Source: Notospermus geniculatus
Lineage: Eukaryota > Nemertea > Pilidiophora > Heteronemertea > Lineidae
Reading direction: 5' to 3'
DNA length: 64,000 nt
NCBI GenBank assembly: GCA_002633025.1
Contig: NMRB01000125.1
Span: 28,303 to 92,302, forward strand
Shown: positions 12,362-24,331 of the stretch, one piece after another
How the letters are laid out: each line of letters begins with the position of its first letter
Numbering within the stretch: the first letter of the stretch is position 1
Made by a program: the position numbers and the translations under genes
The notes under the pieces: model-generated
Told to the model about the DNA's origin: nothing
Databases searched by the model: none
The model's input: only the letters and a program-made list of their open reading frames with translations

Positions 12362-15300
12362 ATTTAATTTATTGGTTTTCTGTACCAACTCGTGGGACCA
12401 GTGGGCAGTACAAATGAAAGGGGCCAAAGAAGGGTTATTTGAGGATGTGGTGCATCCACACCTGTTGCTCAAGGCTATAGCCCTGACTCAACAGCAGAAG
12501 TTGTTAGTTTCCTAGGCCAAATTCATTCATCAGGCCAGGGGACAGTGAAAGGGACTGAAGGAAACTGTTGATTGATCTCCAGAAAAGGGTCAGATCAGAC
12601 CTATATATCTTTTACATCTGTACAGAAATCATTGCCTATATGTCCATAAAATGTAATACAGTTTTGAACCTTGCTATTGCGGACACCTTTGGAACTGGGC
12701 TCAGCTGTCCGTAATAATGAGGTGTCCGCAGTATTGAAACTCCATCAATAACGGACACCAATCTTTGGAAAATTTGGGACTGGACAAATCTGTCCGTAAT
12801 CTTGAGGTGTCCACTGTACTGAGGTGTCCGTTAGGTGAGGTTCTACTGTACAGTTTTGAAAGGTTGCTGATGATGGAGACTTCCCACCCAATGCAATCAG
12901 GAAACTCAAGTTGAAAGCTACAAGACATGGAATTTGAATTGCTCATATTTTTGTTTCTGAAGGTTGTTGTTGAAGCTTTGCAATGCACACAAGAAATCAT
13001 TGCTGTCACATGAGAAGCCATTGGTTATGTATGAGAAATCAAACTGTCATTAAAGGAGCTGGTTTTGATGCTCTAGGAGACATACCACCACGAAAACTGG
13101 TCTTAAAGTGTCAGTGCATGTACCTTACTACATTGAGGTAGGTCAGTTGTAAGTTCTGTCTTAGTTAATTGCTGCTCAGCCATCTGACATGCCAACGTCG
13201 ATAGTATTCGTGGATCGGAAATTACCATCTTCAGAATCAGATCTGGTGAGATTTTGTATTGGTCACTACACAAAAGAGTAATCAGAGAAATTGCTGGTCA
13301 ATGATTGCTAATTTTGTGAGAATTCTTCATCCTCAAAAGGCAGAGTGCTTTGTGGTTTCTTCTCTGGAGCAAGTTCCATTGCATGTTTTCAAAAATTTTG
13401 GACCAGCTGCTTGATTGAAATTGCTTTTCTCATACGAATTAATAGCTGACCAGTGCTTGCATGGCGTTACCTGTCAAAAGAGTCACCTTTGTGTGATAGT
13501 GCTACCTGTGGTCTTGTGGTCACAGTGAATGATTGATTTGACTGATGCAGAGGACCAAGATTTATATGACGAATACCTCAGTTGAATCTGGATGCCATCT
13601 GAATGATCATGCAGGCAATTAACTGAAGAAAGATACAACATGGATCAGCTAACATGGAATATGTACATAAAATTGAATGGGAGAGGGCCATTGGATGTGT
13701 AGCTCAAAAGGAATGTTTTGTACACCGTGATTGGCTGATTTGAAAGCTTCCCAAACAAACCAACCAATAAAACAAGTTCTAGTTTATGCAGTTTTCAGCA
13801 TTTTACCACCTGTGGTAAAAGAAAAGATAAGAAATATGCTCTGGATTGTTGGAATATTTTTGACAATTCTGTGGCCCTCTCCCTTCAATTTCCATACCTG
13901 CCCAAGCCCTAGGTCCATACCTATCTACAATGTACGTATCAATGATACTCCATACAGTCAGCTGAACGATATGTTACATGCACCATGATTGGCTAAATTC
14001 CTAACCTATGAACTACTAGGAATCAGAAATACTGGTATTTTCCACCATATCCCTTCAAGTTCACATTTTCGCTTCACAATTCATCCCCAAGTCCACCTTG
14101 GACTATAAAATCTTGGTACCAGAACACAAGTCCATGGATTATATCATCAGTAATTACTTGTGGCGCCATCCAGAATGTGGCAGTATCGTGAATCAGCTTT
14201 TGGTACACATCCAAATACAAACATTCCTTTGCATGTCCACACTAATCCTGCGTGTTTGCAAAATAGGTTTTGTCTTCAAACATAAACATCATTTCACCTA
14301 CAACTTCACGAAAAGTTGTAATATTAGCGACTTTCAAGGGCAAATTTTTCTTCAGCAAATTCCACAAAATGCATTTTCATGGAAGTTTACAAAGATCCTT
14401 TTGTGCAAAATAGCAAATTGCTGATTTGGTTGTGAATTCAACACTGTCAGAGCCATGCAATTTGCATACCAGGGTAATTGCCCGGTGACTTTCTATGACT
14501 ACAATCTATGACATAGTGTGGTAATTGTTTCTGCGACTTGTCAGATCACGAACAGGTGGGCAATTGCTCAGCTGTGGTGTACGTGTTCAGGACGTGTTGA
14601 ATTCCTACACGAAAAGTCTACCATTATTCAAATTGTAAATCAATATCAATACTCAGAATCAATTTCAACATCTGGTTTGATTCAATCGCTGCAATGTGTC
14701 AATACAACGTGATTGATTCTTGATGGATTTTCTGCCCAAACTGTATGTGAAATGTAAAATAGATAAGGGCAAAATTAGAATTTCATCACATAAATATTAT
14801 ATACAATTTATTGTTTCAAAATGACCAAATACTGAATGCACAATGCAGCCATACAATTTTCATCCCTGTTTCACAACTGTAACCCTTATCACTGCCTTTG
14901 GCATTTTCATAAAAAATATGTCAAATTCTGCAATCTTACAGAAACACTGTTGAATTATGATCTTGAGAAAGTCAGTTGGATACCTCTATTTTGTCTTCTA
15001 ACTGGGATGAAGCCATACCTTGCTAGCAATTTTCACCAAACATGTCAAAGCTAAAATCTGAATAGGTCTCTTCTATTGGGCACAGATAAAACAGGAAATA
15101 TAGTACCCTGTTTCTGCTCCGGTGACTCAGCTTCACAAACAAAAACTCAAAAGAAATTGTCCTTGACTTACATATAACTGCTCATGACGAATTTAGCCAA
15201 AGTTATGTGCTGTCCCCAAATAGCTTTAAACCCACAAATGTGACTGACGTTGTGTGTGACCATCCCTGTGATAAAAATTTCGAGTGGCCACTTAAGTCTA

Positions 15301-15855
15301 TTTCTAACATCTTCCCCTTTGATCAATCGTGTTGATAACTACGTGAATGGCCTGTCACCTTCTGAAGGAGAATCTTCAAAGTATCTCAAACCACTAATAC
15401 CACGCTATACCTTTCACTGCGATACCCATTAAGAATATTGACGTCTATTCTGAATACGTCCCGTGTCTTACGGTTGTAATCTTCTTGGAATGACATCATA
15501 AATGTATGAGCTTGACATAGGAAATTCTTTTTGACTTCATTTCCTGGTTGTGATACACACAACTCCTTTGGAAGTTGCTCCAAATTACAAAATTTTATGG
15601 AAAGTGTGATAAAGTCAAAAAATTAGTACCTGCACTTATAAGAATATCAGAAATTTTCATACCCATTTTGTGCAGTTCTGATGGTAAGTGAAACAATGTT
15701 TTTCATTCATGTGCCCGGATCACCTCTTGTTAACATAAGTGGCCACCTGGTCGAGTTGTCATGTCATTAATACTGGATCAATGCTCATTATCTACCACAA
15801 CTTTTTACCAGGTCCACTGATATTGGTAAATTGCATGAAACAAAAAATTGTACTA
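12362..15855 (+). repeat. 3.5-kb duplicated segment, copy A
   Basis: Collinear over its whole length with 16205-20065, starting at ATTTAATTTATTGG and ending at AAAAATTGTACTA. Differences are scattered substitutions, small indels and whole-element insertions. Copy A carries a MITE at about 12668-12848 that copy B lacks, and lacks the two elements present in B. No open frame is preserved with protein-like substitutions, so the segment is non-coding. Next to the gap at 16204 it is best read as one haplotype of a locus assembled twice. A true segmental duplication is the alternative. Confidence 0.9.
12657..12859. mobile_element. MITE-like insertion specific to copy A
   Basis: Copy B has the uninterrupted sequence AATACAGTTTTGAAAGG. 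In copy A about 181 bases (12668-12848) are inserted, flanked on both sides by TACAGTTTTGA (12657-12667 and 12849-12859). The insert begins ACCTTGCTATTGCGGACACC and ends with GTGTCCG..GAGGTTCTACTG, giving loose inverted ends of the AACCT..CGGACACC type, and contains several GAGGTGTCCG motifs. Whether the 11-base direct repeat is a target duplication or a TA duplication plus chance similarity is unclear. Confidence 0.75.
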
Positions 15856-16203
15856 CATGTACGTACAGACTAAACTCCCTACGCAGTTGTGTATCGCGCC
15901 CCCTTCGGTTTACCGCTCTCCACAACTGCTTAACTTGGATGTGTTCGCCGCGGTTGGTCAACAGATGGCGCTGAGCGAGTCGACCAATGAGAGCACCGGG
16001 CAACCCGTAACCAAGCTGGCCTGAGACACTTTTTCATTGGCCGAGCGGTTCGTAGCCATGGTAGCACAAGAACATCCGTTGCCAACGGGCCAAAGAGTTC
16101 TGAAAGCAGCGTGCTGATAGGCTGTAAAATTCGCGCCATGCCGTGACGCCATCTGTTGACCAACCGCGGCGAACACATCCAAGTTAAGCAGTTGTGGAGA
16201 GCG
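15856..16203. mobile_element. large foldback element cut off by a gap
   Basis: GCTCTCCACAACTGCTTAAC begins a 56-base arm (15915-15970) that is repeated as an exact reverse complement at 16147-16202. The pairing continues one more base to the n at 16204. The spacer is about 176 bases and non-coding. The 58 bases left of the arm (15856-15914) have no partner, and the partner would lie exactly in the gap. The element sits where similarity between copies A and B ends, so it is probably an insertion in haplotype A at which the contig broke. Confidence 0.8.
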
Positions 16204-16204
16204 N
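16204..16204. other. single n, probable assembly gap
   Basis: It lies directly between the unfinished right arm of a foldback element and the first base of copy B of a 3.5-kb duplication, which is the pattern expected at a contig junction. Confidence 0.8.
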
Positions 16205-16275
16205 ATTTAATTTATTGGTTTTCTGTACAACTCATGGGGCCGCCGGTGGGCAATACAAATGAAAGGGTTATTTAA

Positions 16276-16429
16276 AGGGCCTCTAGAGGCAGCCCAGCAT
16301 GGCTGGGGAAAACCCCGGGGAAAACCCAGGTTCAATTCCTCGTACTGGTGATTAACGTTAAAGTGGCGCCGCCTAGCTGAAGAACCGGTACTGATAGTAG
16401 CCTAATGGCGAGCTGCCTCTAGAGGCCCT
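16276..16429. mobile_element. 154-bp MITE with TTAA target duplication
   Basis: Perfect 18-base terminal inverted repeats, AGGGCCTCTAGAGGCAGC on the left, are flanked on both sides by TTAA (16272-16275 and 16430-16433). The corresponding site in copy A is TTATTTGAGGATG, one change from the expected empty site. TTAA duplication is typical of piggyBac-type transposition, though the end sequence is not a canonical piggyBac terminus. Inside, GGTTCAATTCC (16329-16339) resembles a polymerase III B box, and CCCGGGGAAAACCC is SINE-like, so the element may have captured a SINE fragment. Confidence 0.85.
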
Positions 16430-17699
16430 TTAAGGATGTGGTGCATCCACACCTGTTGCTCAAGGTTGTTGCTTGTAGCCCCTGGCTCAACAGCAGAAGT
16501 TGTTAGTTTCCTTGGCCAAATTCATTCATCCAGGCCAGGGGACAGCGAAAGGACTGAAGGAAGTGTTGATTGACATCCAGAGAAGGGTCAGATCAGACCT
16601 ATACACATGTATTGTCTTTTACATCTGTACAGAAATCATTGACGCCTGTACATCCATAAAAATTAAAATGTAATACAGTTTTGAAAGGTTGCTGATGATG
16701 GAGACTTCCCACACAATGCAATCAGGAAACTCAAGTTGAAAGTTACAAGACATGGAATTTGAATGGCTCATATATTTTTGTTTCTGAACGTTGTTGTTGA
16801 AGCTTTGCATTGCTCACAAGAACTCATTGCTGTTACATGAGAAGCCATTGGTTATATGTATGAGAAATCAAACTGTCATTAAAGGAGCTGGTTTTGATGC
16901 TCTAGGAGACATACCACCACGAAAACTGGTCTTAAAGTGTCAGTGCATGTACCTTACTACATTGAGGTAGGTCAGTTGTAAGTTCTGTCTTAGTTAATTG
17001 CTGCTCAGCCGTCTGACATGCCAATGTCGATAGTATTCGTGGATCGGAAATTACCATCTTCAGAATCAGATCTGGTGAGATTTTGTATTGGTCAGTACAA
17101 AAGGGTAATCAGAGAAATTGCTGGTCAGTGATTGCTAATTTTGTGAGAATTCTTCATCCTCAAAAGGCAGAGTGCTTTGTGGTTTCTTCTCTGGAGCAAG
17201 TTCCATTACATGTTTTCAAAAATTTTGGACCAGCTGCTTGATTGAAATTGCTTCTCATACGAATTAATAGCTGACCAGTGCTTGCATGGCGTTACCTGTC
17301 AAAAGAGTCACCTTTGTGTGATAGTGCTACCTGTGGTCTTGTGGTCACAGTAAATGATTGATTTGACTGATGCAGAAGACCAGATTTATATGACGAATAC
17401 CTCAGTTGAATCTGGATGCCATCTGAATGATCATGCAGGCAGTTAACTGAAGAAAGATACAACATGGATCAGCTAACATGGAATATGTACATAAAATTGA
17501 AAGAGAGAGGGCCATTGGATGTGTATCCAAAAGGAAATGTTTTGTACACCGTGATTGGCTAATTTGAAAGCTTCCCAGAACAAACCAACCAATAAAACAA
17601 GTTATAGTTTATGCAGTTTTCTGCACTTTACCATACATGACCAGTGGTAAAAGAGAAGATTAGAAATATGCTCTGGATTGTTGAAATATTTTTGACAAT

Positions 17700-18079
17700 G
17701 AGGAACCCGCACACTAACGTCACGACGTGGCGCTGCGAGCGCTTGTACCGAAGTGTCCGTTTTTCTAACGTTATTTCCATTTATTTCTGGCGTAAAAATA
17801 AACAATTTGTGTTGGTCGCCCAACAATAAAACTTACATCATCTTGTAGCAGATGAAATTTTCTTTTAATCTCATTCGTTTTTTTCTTAAAATGAAGAGAT
17901 ACAATGGCGATAATAGCAACGTCTTTTGTGTCATTTTTCCTGTAGAAAAATGGACAGGCAATTTTTTCATGACGCAACGTCAGCACCTTACATGACGTCA
18001 ATGACACCTAAAATGACGTCAATGACGTCGTTTCGGTACAAGCGCTCGCAGCGCCGACCTGTCGGTGAGCGGGTTCCCC
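17700..18079. mobile_element. 380-bp MITE with CRE-like motifs
   Basis: Present in copy B and absent from copy A (GACAATTCTGTGG). The ends GAGGAACCCGC and GCGGGTTCCCC are inverted, as are longer inner arms: GGCGCTGCGAGCGCTTGTAC from 17729 pairs with 18034-18055. The insert is flanked by AT on both sides. Two perfect TGACGTCA octamers (17993-18000, 18014-18021) and one TGACGTCG (18023-18030) lie in the right half. No coding capacity. Confidence 0.85.
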
Positions 18080-20216
18080 ATTCTATGGCCCTCTCCCTTC
18101 AATTTCCATACCTGCCCAAGCCCTAGGTCCATACCTATCTACAATGTACGTATCAATGATACTCCATACAGTCAGCTGAACGATATGTTACGTGCACCAT
18201 GATTGGCTAAATTCCTAACCTATGAACTACTAGGAATCAGAATACTGGTATTTTCCACCATATCCCTTCAAGTTCACATTTTCGCTTCACAATTCATCCC
18301 CAAGTCCACCTTGGACCATAAAATCTTCAGAGCACTAGTCCATGGATTATATCATCAATAATTACTTGTGCCATCCAGAATGTGGCAATATCGTGAATCA
18401 GCTTTTGGTACACATCCAAATTGAAACATTTGCATGTCCACACTAATCCTGCATGTTTGCAAAATAGGCTTTTGTCTTCAAACATAAACATCATTTCACC
18501 TACAACTTCACAAAAAGTTGTAATATTAGCGACTTTCAAGGGCAAATTTTTCTTCAACAAATTCCACAAAATGCATTTTCACCGAAGTTTACAAAGATCC
18601 TTTTGTGCAAAATAGCAAATTGCTGATTTGGTTGTGAATTCAACACAGAGTCATGCAATTTGCATACCAGGGTAATTGCCGGTGACTTTCTATGACTACA
18701 ATGTATGACATAGTGTGGTAATTGTTTCTATGACTTGTCAGATCACGAACAGGTGGGCAATTGCTCAGTGTTCAGGACGTGTTGAATTCCTACACGAAAA
18801 GTGTACCATTATTCAAATTGTAAATCAATATCAATACTCAGAATCAATTTCAACATCTGGTTTGATTCAATCGCTGCAATATGTCAATATAACATGATTG
18901 ATTCTTGATGGATTTTCTGCCCAAACTATATGTGAAATGTGAAATAGATGAGGGCAAAATCAGGATTTCATCACATAAATATTACAATTTATTGTTTCAA
19001 AATGACCAAAGTATATACTGAATGCAGGATGCAGCCATAAAATTTTCATCCCTGTTTCACAACTGTAACCCTATCACTGCCATTGACATTTTCATAAAAA
19101 ATATGATAACCTGCCAAATTCTGCAATCTTACTGAAACACTGTTGAATAGATATTGAGAAAAAAGTCAGCTGGACAACCTCTATTTTGTCTTCTACACTG
19201 GGATGAAGCCATACCTTGCTAGCGATTTTCACCAAACATGTCAAAGCTGAAATCTGAATAGGTCTCTTCTATTGGGCACAGATAAAACAGGAAATATAGT
19301 TCCCTGTTTCTGCTCCGGTGACTCAGCTTCACAAACAAAAACTCAGAAGAAATTGTCCTTGACTTATATAAAACTGCTCATGACAAATTTAGCCCAAGTC
19401 ATATGTTGTCTCCAAATAGCTTTTAACCCACAAATGTGACTGACATTGTGTGTGACCATCCCTGTGATAAAAATCTCGAGTGGCCACTTAAGTCTATTTC
19501 TAACATCTTCCCCTTTGATCAATCGTGTTGATAACTACGTGAATGGCCTGTCACCTTCTGAAGGAGAATCTTCAAAGTATCTCAAACCACTAATACCACG
19601 CTATACCTTTCACTGCGATACCCATTAAGAATATTGACGTCTATTCTGAATACGTCCCGTGTCTTACGGTTGTAATCTTCTTGGAATGACATCATAAATG
19701 TATGAGCTTGACATAGGAAATTCTTTTTGACTTCAGTTCCTGGTTTTAATAGTGATACAACTCCTTTGGAAGTTGCTCCAAATTACAAAATTTTATCGAA
19801 AATGTGATAAAATCACAAAATTAATACCTGCACTTGTAAGAATACCGGTATAAGAAATTTTCCTACCCATTTTGTGTACCCGTAGTTCTGATGGTAAGTG
19901 AAACAATCTTTTTCATTCATGTGCCTCGATCACCTCTTGTTAACATAAGTGGCCACCTGGTCGAGTTGTCATGTCATTAAGACCGGATCAATGCTCATTA
20001 TCTACCACAACTTTTTACCAGGTCCACTGATATTGGTAAATTGCATGAAAGAAAAAATTGTACTATCACTCAGACAGGCATAAAACGCTTTTCCTGATAA
20101 CCTTAAACTTGGGTCAGTGTCTCCAAATCCATGGAGTTTCTTTCAGTAAAAAAAGATAGAAAACTCTTTCTATTCAGAGCAACATTTCCAGTTACTTTTA
20201 AGCAAATTTCCGTGTT

Positions 20217-20568
20217 CAGTGGAACCTCTCTCAACATGACCTTGGAACTGACAGATACTGTCTTCGCAATGGGAGGTTTACTGCCATTAGAGGCCACCAC
20301 CAGTTAAAGGTCGTAGAACGTCACAGAGAAGAAATGCACATCACAGAGAAGAAATGCACGTCACAATGTCATCCATAATGAAATGAAGCCGTGGCCTGCG
20401 TCGGTGATGTCAAATCTATGACGTTCTAGGACCCACCACTGGTGGCAGGAGAGTCTCCCATTGAGGGGTGTGCATTACAGCAGAATGAATAGAAATAACG
20501 TTTTGGGGACTTGAATGTCCTTAATAGAGAAGTGTCCTTTGTGCAGAGGTGGCCAAGGGATGTTCCAC
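20217..20568. mobile_element. inverted-repeat element with a nested element
   Basis: The left end CAGTGGAACCTCTCTC and right end GGGATGTTCCACTG form short terminal inverted repeats about 350 bases apart. The element resembles the CAGTAGAACCTC end of the insertion at 12668-12848. A family 1 element (20292-20446) lies inside it, suggesting insertion of one MITE into another. Confidence 0.5.
20292..20446. mobile_element. MITE-like element, family 1 copy 2
   Basis: GGCCACCACCAGTT..AGAACGTCA on the left pairs with TGACGTTCTAGG..ACTGGTGGC on the right. It shares its inner arms and right flank (GTCTCCCATTGA) with 12010-12161. Confidence 0.55.
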
Positions 20569-21952
20569 TGTAATCCTTAATCAAAATGATAGCATTTCAC
20601 AACAAGTAAAAGAACTGATAGTCCAGTTGTTCTGACGAAGTTCCGGTAAAGTTCTTTCAGAAAGAATGTATAGATATCCATAGACGTGTGCATGTCGTAG
20701 CTCATACATTTGATGTCACTGTCCTCTTCCCATTCACAAAGCCTTCTTTGTTCACCATAATCTGAAAAAAACAATCATTAAGAACATAAATTCCCATCCC
20801 ACTACTTTATCCCATAAGAGGATTACTGAGTTTTAAACATAGGATTGTTGCATGTTTGCTGCAAAAAAGTGCTTTTACTGCAATGGGAGAGTGGACAGAA
20901 GTTCAGCTGTAACATGATTAAGGCTGGCCGTTGTAAAAAAGTACCTCGGAGGAAAATTTACAAAGGTCTTCGATGAGTGCTCTTTGTTTTTTCCTACGTT
21001 ACTTGCTGTAATTCATCCTACGCAGCCAAATATTTCTCATCCTGTGGCATTTCTAAAAGGCCATACAAGGGGCAATGATGTCAAAGCCATCTGGAGGCTG
21101 AGATTGCCAGAAGATTTTACCATCTATTTATGGGACTTTTTCTCTATGTGAAGGGATTAGCTACTTTAATATAATGAAAAATTGAAATTTTGAGATTGGA
21201 AAATTTCATATTTTTTTCATTTCGCTGATGAAATACTGAGAGCCAATGAGAAGATGCTTTGAAATCAGTGGTATTAAAAATAACCTTTTTGGAGTATCAT
21301 TCAGAATGAGCAGCAATTACATGTACTATTATGTACACTGCAGCCAATACTTGGAAAACTCATCTTGTTTCATCATTCACCCTGCTTTATGAAATACATT
21401 TCAAGTGTACTAGGCACAAGGTCACAACCATCCAGAGACATATTTGTTTGACACTGAAATATATTTTATTTCGTTGCAGGAAGTGAACCTAAATTACCTG
21501 AGTGAAGTCTCAGGATATAGGGTAATTGGTTTCATCATTGTGCCATATTTATGATAAATTGTCGTGTTGAAACCAGAATTGGGCAATAATTTTCCAGAGA
21601 ACCAACGTAACATATTATACATATTAGTTGAATGTCACACGATTATATCTGGTTTCAATTGCATGTTGGTTAGTAGTCACGAGATATTGGAAAGGTTCTA
21701 TTTTGAAATCAATGGATCTGTCAAGAAGAATTTTTTTGCTGAGAACTGGTGTAAATCCAGTTCATATAGCTAGAGCATGCAGTGGGTCACTGTGACGTAA
21801 CTTTGACCATGCTGACGTACACGACAAACTCTGCCATGTGCAGATCATATCATGGGTTGAAGTCATGCATACTCCACTTGCACCGACAACAAAGTGCACC
21901 ATGTGGGTCGACGACGTCATTTGGTGTCCAGTATGGCGGATTTAGACTGATC
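20569..21952. other. no gene recognised
   Basis: Non-coding AT-rich sequence. TGACGT-type motifs occur around 21791-21920 without further structure. Confidence 0.45.
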
Positions 21953-22203
21953 ACATGACGCAATCACATCACATGCTCTCTGCAGACAAATCCCAAATTG
22001 ACGTAATCGAGAAAGATCTGCGCACTTCCGCCGAAATCGCAAACACAACCTCGGTCTGAAACTGAATGAAGTGACGCAGAGAACCCCACAACAGTGACTT
22101 GGGTGATGTTGCATCAGAGTCAACCATTGCTGAATCAGGATTGCGTCATGCCAGCTGGTTTCAGACTGAGATTGTTGCGATTTCGGCGGAAGTGCGCAGA
22201 TCT
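21953..22203. mobile_element. foldback element with 45-48-base arms
   Basis: GATCTGCGCACTTCCGCCGA at 22015 starts an arm to 22062, repeated in reverse complement at 22158-22202 (ending CGGCGGAAGTGCGCAGATC). A second inverted pair, CATGACGCAATC (21953) with GATTGCGTCATG (22139), overlaps it. The two pairs suggest a nested or rearranged inverted-repeat element. Confidence 0.7.
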
Positions 22204-22987
22204 GCGAATTCGAGAATCGTCTATAGGCCGTGTTATAACCAGGATACTACACTTAACTTCTGTTTTAGCATTGATGTTACATTCAAGACTATGTTCGCCT
22301 CCTACATACATCCGACATTTGTCTTTAAAGAAACGTACCTAATTAATTCCTCTTGTTTGTTGACATTTCCACCAAGAATAACGAATCTTCTCAGCAGTCT
22401 CACCCCTTGATGTTCACGATCCAGGTTGATGCGGATGTTATGTTGTTGGTCGATTCTGATGTAACATGGTCACCATGGAATCCTGACGCAACTCCGTCAT
22501 TGCGGCAATGTTTTCCCCATAACTCATCCAATAAATCCAAATTGGTAATATACCCCTAAATATCCTTTGATTATTGGCCAAGAATAGATATATAGATAAT
22601 TATATATAGATATACGTTCTACTCTTTCAATCTACAAACAATTCTTGACATTGCGTTTTTTTAAATATCCACGCTTTGATTCGGAGTAAAAATTGTTGTT
22701 TCTTAGAAACGAGAGTCATGAAGTACAAGTATTGCCGTTTAAATTTCCATCTGAATTGCTAAAGAATTAATCACGATTGTTCCCATGGTTGTGATTTCCT
22801 CATCTTCATGATTATTGTAAATGATCAATAAATAAATAAGTGGAATGTGTCGGAAGTTATTCGAAGGTGGAATGTAGACCACTGCAATTTGCCCCAATCA
22901 AGTCATTGTCCCAATACATATGGGATAGCTATGCATGTGGTCGGTAGTATACGTATAGTCTTGACTATGAGAAAATGCACATATTTT
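22204..22987. other. no gene recognised
   Basis: Non-coding. A short ATAGATATATAG-type AT-rich run lies near 22587-22612. Confidence 0.45.
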
Positions 22988-23659
22988 ACATAGTTAGTCA
23001 AACTCAAAATGCAATGAGTACACTTGGTCTTGTTTGAAACCATTCCTTCTGTTTGGTAGCATGTATTGGCTACTGACACCACACCACGTGATCTGGCAGC
23101 CTGTGGTCCGCTGCCGATCGACACCTCAGCTTAGTAGAATCCTCCAGAACGGATGCAGTTTCGAACTGCTCGGCTGGACTGAGGATGCCAGACCGTAGGA
23201 ACCTCACACAGACTCTCGTTGCTCTGCGGCTAAACTATGGTACACACATATACCGTTGCAACTATGGCTGCAGATATACATGTAGACCACAGCAACTTGC
23301 CGCCGCCCTCTGAGGCGGTCATGAGTATCCTCTCACGTGCCGCCGTCTCCAACCCTCTCGTGTCAACAGCACCATTTCCACTTCATACGTTCCTCCAGGA
23401 ACACATGGCTTGTTGCCCGTCGTCGTACTCGTGGTAAACGTGCAGACCGCTACAATTGGCCTCCTGGTATATATGTTGATTACTCCAGTACGCCTCCTCG
23501 TATATGTGCTGACCCATACACTGGGCCTTCCTCGTCGTATCGTCGGCTCGTGTGCGCCCCTTCGTCCATGGTTGCAATCCTGGTCGGAACGTGTATACTG
23601 TGCCTGTGAAGTTAAGTGATATTTTGACAGAAGTGACTTTTTCATTACCTTCATTCTGG
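22988..23659 (+). repeat. 672-bp duplication, copy 1
   Basis: Runs from ACATAGTTAGTCAAAC to TTCATTCTGG and is almost identical to 23661-24331, with only scattered single-base differences. The copies are separated by one n, so the end of one contig appears to be repeated at the start of the next. Open frames of 60-120 codons exist on both strands in both copies because the segment is GC-richer than its surroundings. None has recognisable homology. Confidence 0.9.
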
Positions 23660-23660
23660 N
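23660..23660. other. single n, probable assembly gap
   Basis: Sits exactly between the two copies of a 0.67-kb duplication, as expected for an unmerged overlap between contigs. Confidence 0.85.
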
Positions 23661-24331
23661 ACATAGTTAGTCAAACTCAAAATGCAGTGAGTACACTTGG
23701 TCTGGTTTGAAACCATTCCTTTTGTTTGGTAGCACGTATTGGCTACTGACACCACACCACGTGATCTGGCAGCCTGTGGTCCGCTGCCGATTGACACCTC
23801 AGCTTAGTAGAATCCTCCAGAACGGATCAGTTTCGAACTGCTCGGCTGGACTGAGGATGCCAGACCGTAGGAACCTCACACAGACTCTCGTTGCTCTGCG
23901 GCTAAACTATGGTACACACATATACCGTTGCAACTATGGCTGCAGATATACATGTAGACCACAGCAACTTGCCGCCGCCTGCTGAGGCGGTTATGAGTAT
24001 CCTCTCACGTGCCGCTGTCTCCAACCCTCTCGTATCAACAGCACCATTTCCGCTTCATACGTTCCTCCAGGAACACATGGCTTGTTGCCCGTCGTCGTAC
24101 TCGTGGTAAACGTGCAGACCGCTACAATTGGCCTCCTGGTATATATGTTGATTACTCCAGTACGCCTCCTCGTATATGTGCTGACCCATACACTGGGCCT
24201 TCCTCGTCGTATCGTCGGCTCGTGTGCGCCCCTTCGTCCATGGTTGCAATCCTGGTCGGAACGTGTATACTGTGCCTGTGAAGTTAAGTGATATTTTGAC
24301 AGAAGTGACTTTTTCATTACCTTCATTCTGG
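23661..24331 (+). repeat. 671-bp duplication, copy 2
   Basis: Second copy of 22988-23659. Examples of differences are CCTTCTG/CCTTTTG near the start and GGATGCAG/GGATCAG. Unique sequence resumes at TCTTTTGGCC. Confidence 0.9.

Larger units (their letters stand above)
16205..20065 (+). repeat. 3.9-kb duplicated segment, copy B
   Basis: Near-identical and collinear with 12362-15855, but longer because it contains two extra elements (16276-16429 and 17700-18079). It lacks the element found at 12668-12848 in copy A. Similarity stops at 20065 (TTGTACTA). It starts immediately after an n, which favours an alternative-haplotype contig over a genuine tandem copy. Confidence 0.9.
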
